14,144 nucleotides of DNA from UM-FILTER-42-9 sp038063775 (GTDB lineage: Bacteria > Patescibacteriota > Minisyncoccia > Moranbacterales > UBA2206): the NCBI GenBank assembly GCA_038063775.1, contig JBBTUK010000015.1:1-14144 (forward strand). Reading direction: 5' to 3'. Positions within the stretch are counted from its first letter, which is position 1, and every line of letters starts with the position of its first letter. Shown in pieces: positions 1-3,335 of the stretch. Made by a program: the position numbers and the translations under genes. The notes under the pieces are model-generated. The model saw only the letters and a program-made list of their open reading frames with translations. It had not been told where the DNA came from and did no database searches.

Positions 1-10
1 GCTCAAAGAT

Positions 11-38
11 AAAAAAACTCTCTTTCAGAGAGTTTTTT
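11..38 (+). terminator. Rho-independent terminator of an upstream gene
   Basis: A 7-bp stem, ACTCTCT (17-23) with AGAGAGT (27-33), closes a TTC loop and is followed by a run of T to 38. The preceding run of A means it could also work on the minus strand. The gene it ends lies outside the window. Confidence 0.8.
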
Positions 39-40
39 GA

Positions 41-108
41 TTTTATGGCTTCTTTAAGGCATAAATTGAGAGTGCAATAATATGAAATGCTTTATTCAAG
101 CCATAAAA
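41..108. repeat. 11-bp perfect inverted repeat in the intergenic region
   Basis: TTTTATGGCTT at 41-51 is exactly complementary to AAGCCATAAAA at 98-108, with 46 nt between them. It lies between the upstream terminator and the promoter at 121-149. No function can be assigned; it may be chance in an AT-rich spacer or the ends of a small element. Confidence 0.4.
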
Positions 109-120
109 TGGCAGAACCCT

Positions 121-149
121 TTGACTTTCGGTCTTTAATTTGCTATACT
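121..149 (+). promoter_or_regulatory. Sigma-70-type promoter for the 3D-domain gene
   Basis: TTGACT (121-126) and TATACT (144-149) are separated by 17 nt, with a TG at 141-142 forming an extended -10. Transcription would start near 156, leaving a leader of about 50 nt before the ATG at 207. Confidence 0.8.
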
Positions 150-206
150 ACTCGGTCGGTGCCAAAAGGGCCTTACCAAGCCGGCATTAACAATTAAAGA
201 CAATAA

Positions 207-779
207 ATGCGTATCATTAGAATCCTAATGGTGCTGCCACTACTCTGGGCGACAATCATTCCTGATCAAGCCATGGCAGCCAAGCTGGTGACCTCTAATG
301 AAACACAAATAAATTTTCAAATAAAAAGCGATATAGCAATAATTAATGGAGTGGCGAATAGCCAATATGAGCTCAGGACAGATATCCCCCAGAACTTTCC
401 TGGCTACGAGCCAGTTAAAACTCTGGAGGAAACAAAAAGAGAGATGATTCTGGTCCGCTTCAAAAGCAGACTAGATAAGGCCATTCTTCCCAAAGAAAAG
501 TTCGTAATCAATGCCTCGGCGTACACCGCCTCTCTGGATGAAACCGGAAAAACCGATGGGATAACCGCCAGTGGCGTCAAAGTCAAAGAAAACAGGACAC
601 TGGCCTGCCCTCCCGCGTTTCCGTTCGGAGTAAGGGTAAAAATTGATGGCTACGGGACTTATGTTTGCGAAGATCGCGGGGGAGCGATCAAGGGCAATCA
701 CTTCGATATCTATATGCAGACAAAAAGAGAGGCTTTCGCCTTCGGCCGGAGAAATCTGTTAGCGGAAGTGGTTAATTAA
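207..779 (+). CDS. Secreted 3D-domain protein (MltA/YocH-like cell-wall family)
   Basis: This 190-residue protein starts with a Sec signal peptide: basic MRIIR, a hydrophobic core to about residue 19, and a likely signal peptidase I site after AMA (residue 24). Residues 25-100 show no domain I recognise. Residues 101-190 look like a 3D domain, named for three conserved aspartates. Candidates are D117 in the TDGITASG segment, D156 in EDRGG and D167 in HFDIYM. Related domains occur in MltA lytic transglycosylases and in YocH/Rpf-like wall proteins, so a role in peptidoglycan turnover outside the membrane is likely, though the exact reaction cannot be read from sequence. The gene is monocistronic, with its own promoter and terminator. 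No clear Shine-Dalgarno precedes the ATG. Confidence 0.82.
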   Translation: MRIIRILMVLPLLWATIIPDQAMAAKLVTSNETQINFQIKSDIAIINGVANSQYELRTDIPQNFPGYEPVKTLEETKREMILVRFKSRLDKAILPKEKFVINASAYTASLDETGKTDGITASGVKVKENRTLACPPAFPFGVRVKIDGYGTYVCEDRGGAIKGNHFDIYMQTKREAFAFGRRNLLAEVVN

Positions 780-799
780 GACAAAGTATTGTGCGAAGA

Positions 800-830
800 C
801 GCTCTGACGAAAATCGGAGCGTTTTTGTTT
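800..830 (+). terminator. Rho-independent terminator of the 3D-domain gene
   Basis: CGCTCTGA (800-807) pairs with TCGGAGCG (814-821) to give an 8-bp stem with one G-T pair and a 6-nt loop. It is followed by TTTTTGTTT. It sits 20 nt after the stop codon. Confidence 0.9.
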
Positions 831-831
831 G

Positions 832-903
832 CCCCGTAGTAGATTTTCGGCTTTTATATTTTCAGTCCCGAGTACTCGGGATGGCCGAAAATTCACTACG
901 GGG
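832..903. repeat. 72-nt palindromic element with a nested 16-nt palindrome
   Basis: The outer arms 832-851 and 884-903 are complementary at 18 of 20 positions and begin and end with CCCCGTAGT / ACTACGGGG. Inside, 866-881 is a perfect palindrome, TCCCGAGTACTCGGGA. There is no T tail, so it is not a simple terminator. It resembles a REP- or MITE-like unit and lies just upstream of the tRNA promoter. Confidence 0.75.
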
Positions 904-950
904 TTTGACCGTGGGTTTCTTTTTTGATAGGCTGATAAAGAATTTTTTGA

Positions 951-959
951 TGCTATAAT
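951..959 (+). promoter_or_regulatory. Extended -10 promoter of the tRNA-Cys region
   Basis: TGCTATAAT is a perfect extended -10 (TG-n-TATAAT). No -35 at the right distance is convincing; the nearest TTGATA (924-929) is 24 nt away. Transcription would begin close to 969, where the tRNA-like sequence starts. Confidence 0.65.
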
Positions 960-968
960 AAAAACAAT

Positions 969-1075
969 GGTCCGGTGCCCGAGCGGTTAGGGAGAGGTCT
1001 GTCTGGCTACGCCAGATCTAGCGTAGCTAGATCATAGCTTTGCCAGATCCCGCGCAGCGGGACAAAACCGCCATG
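969..1075 (+). pseudogene. tRNA-Cys-like unit A: 5' half, hairpin insert, start of 3' half
   Basis: The acceptor strand GGTCCGG (969-975), TG, D stem CCC/GGG (978-980, 990-992) with loop GAGCGGTTA, and anticodon-stem strand GAGGT (994-998) form a good tRNA 5' half. The loop begins CTG (999-1001), is broken by four mini-hairpins (1002-1062), and resumes CAAA (1063-1066) and ACCGC. Excision gives CTGCAAA with anticodon GCA. The anticodon stem has one A-G mismatch. Nothing like a variable loop, T arm or 3' acceptor strand follows before the GIY-YIG gene at 1081, so this copy is broken or split. Confidence 0.75.
1002..1062 (+). repeat. Four tandem mini-hairpins in the anticodon loop of unit A
   Basis: There are four consecutive modules: TCTGGC-TAC-GCCAGA (1002-1016), TCTAGC-GTA-GCTAGA (1017-1031), an imperfect 16-mer TCATAGC...GCCAGA (1032-1047) and TCCCGC-GCA-GCGGGA (1048-1062). 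Three have perfect 6-bp stems and 3-nt loops. They abut with no spacer and lie exactly between loop positions 34 and 35. Confidence 0.9.
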
Positions 1076-1080
1076 AAATT

Positions 1081-1338
1081 ATGGAGTACTTAACATATGT
1101 ATTGCTAAGCTTGAAAAATGGAGATTTATATATTGGTAGTACGGAAAATATAAACAATCGGGTTGAGTTGCACAACAAGGGCCGAGTAAAATCCACAAAA
1201 GCATATCGTCCTTGGAAATTGATGGAATCGCATAGATTTGATTCGAGAAGTGAAGCTGTTAAGTTTGAAAGATTTTTAAAATCACATCAGCAGCGAGAAG
1301 AAATAAAACGAAAATATGGCCAGATAGCGAAGCGGTAA
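1081..1338 (+). CDS. Small single-domain GIY-YIG nuclease (YhbQ/UPF0213-like)
   Basis: The 85-residue product is essentially one GIY-YIG domain. Y6-V-L stands in for GIY and Y17-I-G is the YIG motif. These are followed by a conserved Arg (R27) and the STKAYRPW segment typical of the small YhbQ/UPF0213 group. Such domains cut DNA using the two motif tyrosines, an Arg and a C-terminal Glu, for which E74 or a nearby residue is a candidate. It sits between the truncated tRNA-Cys unit A and the 5' half of unit B. Its last codons and stop (1336-1338) lie inside the D loop of unit B, so gene and tRNA-like sequence overlap. A role as a free-standing homing endonuclease acting on tRNA-Cys loci is an inference from this placement. 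No clear Shine-Dalgarno is present. Confidence 0.8.
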   Translation: MEYLTYVLLSLKNGDLYIGSTENINNRVELHNKGRVKSTKAYRPWKLMESHRFDSRSEAVKFERFLKSHQQREEIKRKYGQIAKR

Positions 1339-1386
1339 CGCAGTGGTCTGTGTCCCTTCGGGACATCTCCCGTAGGGAGACAAAAC
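1318..1386 (+). pseudogene. tRNA-Cys-like unit B: 5' half with hairpin insert, 3' half lost
   Basis: GGCCAGA (1318-1324), TA, D stem GCG/CGC (1327-1329, 1339-1341) with loop AAGCGGTAA, then GTGGT and loop CTG (1348-1350) match the general pattern of bacterial tRNA-Cys 5' halves. Two mini-hairpins (1351-1380) follow, then CAAAAC. Excision gives CTGCAAA (anticodon GCA), but only two anticodon-stem pairs can form. The sequence then runs directly into the complete tRNA-Cys at 1394 with no T arm. Its 5' part overlaps the end of the GIY-YIG gene. Confidence 0.65.
1351..1380 (+). repeat. Two tandem mini-hairpins in the anticodon loop of unit B
   Basis: TGTCCC-TTC-GGGACA (1351-1365) is followed directly by TCTCCC-GTA-GGGAGA (1366-1380). 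Both have perfect 6-bp stems and 3-nt loops. They interrupt CTG and CAAA of the anticodon loop. Confidence 0.9.
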
Positions 1387-1393
1387 TAAATAA

Positions 1394-1464
1394 GGTCCGG
1401 TGGCCGAGTAGTTAGGCAAGGGTCTGCAAAACCCTCTACAGCAGTGCGAATCTGCTCCGGACCT
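1394..1464 (+). tRNA. tRNA-Cys (anticodon GCA), complete and uninterrupted
   Basis: The acceptor stem GGTCCGG/CCGGACC has 7 of 7 pairs. The D stem is GCC/GGC, and the anticodon stem AGGGT/ACCCT encloses loop CTGCAAA with GCA. A 4-nt variable loop and T stem AGCAG/CTGCT follow. The discriminator is T1464, as expected for tRNA-Cys; CCA is not encoded. Two elbow positions are unusual: the D loop reads GAGTAGTTA, lacking the usual GG at 18-19, and the T loop reads TGCGAAT, with G instead of T at 55. It is the only structurally complete tRNA-Cys here, and it shows the empty anticodon-loop site that hairpins occupy in its neighbours. Confidence 0.9.
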
Positions 1465-1470
1465 CAATGA

Positions 1471-1550
1471 GGCATGGGCCTGTGTCCCTGCGGGACATCT
1501 CCCATAGGGAAACAAAACCCTTCACTCCGGTTCAATTCCGGACGCGACCT
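1471..1550 (+). pseudogene. tRNA-Cys-like unit D: 3' half with hairpin insert, 5' part lost
   Basis: Only GGCA of the D arm is left. Then come the anticodon segment with loop CTG (1480-1482), two mini-hairpins (1483-1512) and CAAAACCC. The 3' half is well formed: T stem TCCGG/CCGGA with canonical loop TTCAATT (1526-1542), acceptor strand CGCGACC (1543-1549) and discriminator T1550. It begins 6 nt after the intact tRNA-Cys, so its own 5' acceptor strand (expected GGTCGCG) is missing. Confidence 0.7.
1483..1512 (+). repeat. Two tandem mini-hairpins in the anticodon loop of unit D
   Basis: TGTCCC-TGC-GGGACA (1483-1497) is followed by TCTCCC-ATA-GGGAAA (1498-1512). They are the same pair as in unit B. 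The loops differ by one base each and the second has one stem change. Confidence 0.88.
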
Positions 1551-1560
1551 CATGGGTCTG

Positions 1561-1623
1561 TCTGGCTATGCCAGATCATCCTGTAGGGACGATCATAGCT
1601 ATGCCAGATCCCGCGCAGCGGGA
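1561..1623 (+). repeat. Four tandem mini-hairpins in the anticodon loop of unit E
   Basis: The modules are TCTGGC-TAT-GCCAGA (1561-1575), a 17-mer TCATCC...GGGACGA (1576-1592), a 16-mer TCATAGC...GCCAGA (1593-1608) and TCCCGC-GCA-GCGGGA (1609-1623). Order and sequence parallel the four modules of unit A, with differences mostly in loops and in the second module. Confidence 0.88.
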
Positions 1624-1644
1624 CAAAACCGCCATGCGCGGGTA

Positions 1645-1675
1645 TCTTTCTTCGACAGATCTCCCGTAGGAACGA
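1645..1675 (+). repeat. Two mini-hairpins inside the T loop of unit E
   Basis: TCTTTC-TTC-GACAGA (1645-1659, one stem mismatch) and TCTCCC-GTA-GGAACGA (1660-1675) lie between T-loop positions 55 and 56. The second resembles the TCTCCC module of units B and D but is degenerate on its 3' arm. Confidence 0.75.
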
Positions 1676-1721
1676 CAAATCCCACCGCGGCCTCAAGGAT
1701 ATTTCTCCAAAGATAGTTGTG

Positions 1722-1730
1722 TGGTATAAT
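1722..1730 (+). promoter_or_regulatory. Extended -10 promoter for the LAGLIDADG gene
   Basis: TGGTATAAT (TG-n-TATAAT) ends 6 nt before the ATG at 1737, so the transcript would start at or next to the start codon and be leaderless. No convincing -35 is visible. Confidence 0.6.
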
Positions 1731-1736
1731 ATTTTC

Positions 1737-2450
1737 ATGGTTGACTTAAAATCTGTTAGACCACAACATCTTTGGTATGTAATTGGCTTGATTGCTACCG
1801 ATGGCAGTCTAAGCAAGGACGGACGCCACATAAACATTACTTCAAAAGACAGAAGATATCTTTATTCAGTTAGACAGGCATTGGGAATCAAAAATAAAAT
1901 CGGGAGAAAAACAAGAGGAGGATCAGAGGAAAAAAAGTATTCGCAACTGCAGCTTGGCGATGTAAATTTTTATAGATACCTCTTAACCATCGGCTTGACC
2001 CATCGGAAATCGTTAACGCTCGGTGAGATAAAAATAAACAGGAAATATTTTATTGATTTTTTACGCGGAGTCATAGACGGCGATGGACACATTTTCACAT
2101 GGATTCACCCAACGAATTCTCATCGTCAATGGTCTCTGCGGATTGCTTCTGCCGCACCACAATTCATTGGATGGCTAAAAAATGAGGTAGAAAATTATTT
2201 TGATGTAAAAGGCAGACTTTATGGATATTTGCATAAAGGAAAGAAAAATCCTATCTATACTCTCAAATTTGGAAAATTGGCAGCGAAAGTTATCACCAGT
2301 AAGATTTATTATAAAAATTCTCTCTGTTTGAATAGAAAAAATAAAATAAAACTTTCACTTTTACTAGATAAGAATAAAATGGTTAATTATGGTGGAGTTT
2401 TAGGCCCAGGTGCTGAAATCGGTAGACAGTCTCGACTTAAAATCGAGTGA
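1737..2450 (+). CDS. LAGLIDADG homing endonuclease, ending inside tRNA-Leu
   Basis: From the ATG at 1737 the product has 237 residues. It has two LAGLIDADG motifs: VIGLIATDGS at 15-24 and LRGVIDGDG at 109-117. Their acidic residues (D22, D116) would be the metal-binding catalytic pair of a single-chain endonuclease. The 95-residue spacing fits that family. An upstream GTG (1719) overlaps the TATAAT box, so 1737 is preferred. The gene lies between tRNA-Cys-like unit E and tRNA-Leu, and its final 16 codons, including the TGA at 2448-2450, are read from tRNA-Leu sequence. The last clearly family-like residues end before 2400. Base composition is AT-richer than the core genes, which fits mobile DNA. 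It is not inside an intron, so it would be free-standing. Confidence 0.88.
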   Translation: MVDLKSVRPQHLWYVIGLIATDGSLSKDGRHINITSKDRRYLYSVRQALGIKNKIGRKTRGGSEEKKYSQLQLGDVNFYRYLLTIGLTHRKSLTLGEIKINRKYFIDFLRGVIDGDGHIFTWIHPTNSHRQWSLRIASAAPQFIGWLKNEVENYFDVKGRLYGYLHKGKKNPIYTLKFGKLAAKVITSKIYYKNSLCLNRKNKIKLSLLLDKNKMVNYGGVLGPGAEIGRQSRLKIE

Positions 2451-2490
2451 GCGAAAGCTCGTGCGAGTTCGAGTCTCGCCCTGGGCACCA
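2404..2490 (+). tRNA. tRNA-Leu (anticodon TAA), complete with encoded CCA
   Basis: Acceptor stem GCCCAGG/CCTGGGC has 7 of 7 pairs. The D arm is CTG/CAG, and the anticodon stem CTCGA/TCGAG encloses CTTAAAA with TAA at 2438-2440. A long class II variable arm (GAGC/GCTC) follows, then T stem GCGAG/CTCGC around TTCGAGT. The discriminator is A2487 and CCA is encoded at 2488-2490. The gene is uninterrupted, although the endonuclease reading frame runs 47 nt into it. Confidence 0.96.
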
Positions 2491-2618
2491 AAGAAAAACA
2501 AATATCTTTGAAAAAGTTGCACCTTGAAAATCAATCTTGCTGTAGCCAATCATTGAGCTGTTGAAACAGATGAATGGAGCTTATCGAGGCAGTCCAAAAT
2601 TGAGAGGAGGTAGTTTTC

Positions 2619-2960
2619 ATGCCAAAAAGTAAAATGAAAAAATGGCCTGAAAGAGGAACAGTGAGCTACCCAAAGCTTATTGATCCTATCTTAAATGTTC
2701 TTAAACAGGCATACAGGTTTAGGCGGAAAAATCTGGGCAAGGATATCATCTACAGAGGATATGACATCGGAGAAGCCGAGCAGGTTACCTGTTTCAGCCC
2801 GGACGAACGATTGACGGCAAAAAACCTGAAATGGGCACAGGAACAAGGCAGGCCGGCGCTTACAGAGATAATAGGCATCGCCTTTCATCTCGGAATGGAA
2901 CAGGGGCGAAGACTGGAGAAAAAGAAAACAGAAGAAAGAGAAAGACGGAGGATTCTATAA
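2619..2960 (+). CDS. Small basic protein of unknown function
   Basis: I do not recognise this 113-residue protein. It is very rich in Lys and Arg at both ends (KSKMKKW at the start, a run of K, E and R in the last 20 residues) with a more ordered middle (residues 20-95). No signal peptide, membrane segment or cysteine motif is seen. The start is well supported: GAGGAGG lies 8 nt before the ATG, a much stronger ribosome binding site than those of the large genes here. It begins 128 nt after tRNA-Leu and may be read from the tRNA promoter. The intervening stretch shows no other gene. A nucleic-acid-binding role would be only a guess from charge. Confidence 0.7.
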   Translation: MPKSKMKKWPERGTVSYPKLIDPILNVLKQAYRFRRKNLGKDIIYRGYDIGEAEQVTCFSPDERLTAKNLKWAQEQGRPALTEIIGIAFHLGMEQGRRLEKKKTEERERRRIL

Positions 2961-2984
2961 CCCAAAGAGGACAATAGCACTCAC

Positions 2985-3047
2985 GTTCGAGTCTCTCCTT
3001 GCCCACAGAGCAGCAATGCCGTGCGAGTTCGACTCTCGCCCGCGGTA
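2985..3047 (+). pseudogene. tRNA 3'-end remnant (T arm), possibly two copies
   Basis: Positions 3021-3041 match the T-arm region of tRNA-Leu (2461-2481) at 20 of 21 bases. They form T stem GCGAG/CTCGC around TTCGACT, then CCGCGGT and A3047, like an acceptor strand and discriminator. No matching 5' half exists upstream. A weaker likeness at 2985-3005 (GTTCGAGTCTC, then TTGCCCAC) lacks T-stem pairing. They lie between two small genes and could be relics of a tRNA or of integration at a tRNA 3' end. Confidence 0.5.
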
Positions 3048-3079
3048 CAGTATTTATTAATTTCCAAAGGAGGTGAGGC

Positions 3080-3268
3080 ATGAGAGGTTTCAGCATTGGC
3101 ATGGCAGAGGCAGTCAGAGAAATTCAGGAAATGACGCCAGAGCAACTGGAATCCAGGCAGCGAAAATTGGATTCGGAAATACTGGAAGCCCGAATGCGTA
3201 TGCGTGAGCTGCATGCAGCCCAAGCGATGGAAATCATCCGTAATTACAATCGGCGCTATTACGGCTAG
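3080..3268 (+). CDS. Small helical protein of unknown function
   Basis: This 62-residue protein is not recognised. Residues 8-55 are almost free of Pro and Gly and are rich in Glu, Arg, Met, Leu and Gln, so a long helix or coiled coil is likely. The C-terminus is Tyr- and Arg-rich (NYNRRYYG). AAAGGAGGTGA stands just before the ATG, giving a near-perfect ribosome binding site. The hairpin at 3288-3311, shared with the convergent gyrA, follows 20 nt after the stop. It may be co-transcribed with the gene at 2619. Function unknown. Confidence 0.7.
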   Translation: MRGFSIGMAEAVREIQEMTPEQLESRQRKLDSEILEARMRMRELHAAQAMEIIRNYNRRYYG

Positions 3269-3282
3269 ACAGTTGTAGTGAC

Positions 3283-3316
3283 AAAAAGGCGGGAACCCTC
3301 GAGTTCCCGCCTTCAA
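3283..3316. terminator. Bidirectional terminator between the small gene and gyrA
   Basis: GGCGGGAAC (3288-3296) pairs with GTTCCCGCC (3303-3311), a 9-bp GC-rich stem. On the minus strand it is followed by TTTTT, a good terminator for gyrA. On the plus strand the tail is TTCAATATTTTT, weaker but plausible. Confidence 0.85.
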
Positions 3317-3335
3317 TATTTTTCAGAAGATATTT

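Larger units (their letters stand above)
1551..1693 (+). pseudogene. tRNA-Cys-like unit E: anticodon and T loops both interrupted
   Basis: The unit begins at the anticodon stem (CATGGGT), right after unit D. Loop CTG (1558-1560) is followed by four mini-hairpins (1561-1623) and CAAAACCGCCATG, a 3' flank identical to that of unit A. The T stem GCGGG (1638-1642) then opens into T1643-A1644, two more mini-hairpins (1645-1675), and CAAAT followed by CCCAC. Excision yields a 7-nt T loop TACAAAT with C56 and A58 in place. The acceptor strand CGCGGCC (1686-1692) and discriminator T1693 complete the 3' end. There is no D arm or 5' acceptor strand. Confidence 0.72.

Noticed and set aside
924..929. TTGATA as -35 for the tRNA-region promoter
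   Set aside because: The spacer to TATAAT is 24 nt, outside the usable range. The extended -10 alone is the better explanation.
1002..1675. CRISPR-like repeat array
   Set aside because: The repeats are adjoining palindromes without spacers of constant length, lie inside tRNA loops, and no cas genes are present.
969..1693. Group I or group II introns in the tRNA-Cys-like units
   Set aside because: The inserts (30-63 nt) are far too small for catalytic introns, even though nuclease genes lie nearby. They consist wholly of simple 15-17-nt hairpins.
1282..1716. Open frames of 77-95 codons across the hairpin/tRNA array on both strands
   Set aside because: They translate tRNA and hairpin sequence into Cys/Gly/Arg-rich low-complexity peptides and lack start signals.
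1719..1736. GTG start for the LAGLIDADG gene at 1719
   Set aside because: It would put the start upstream of and across the TATAAT box. The ATG at 1737 matches the position where transcription should begin.
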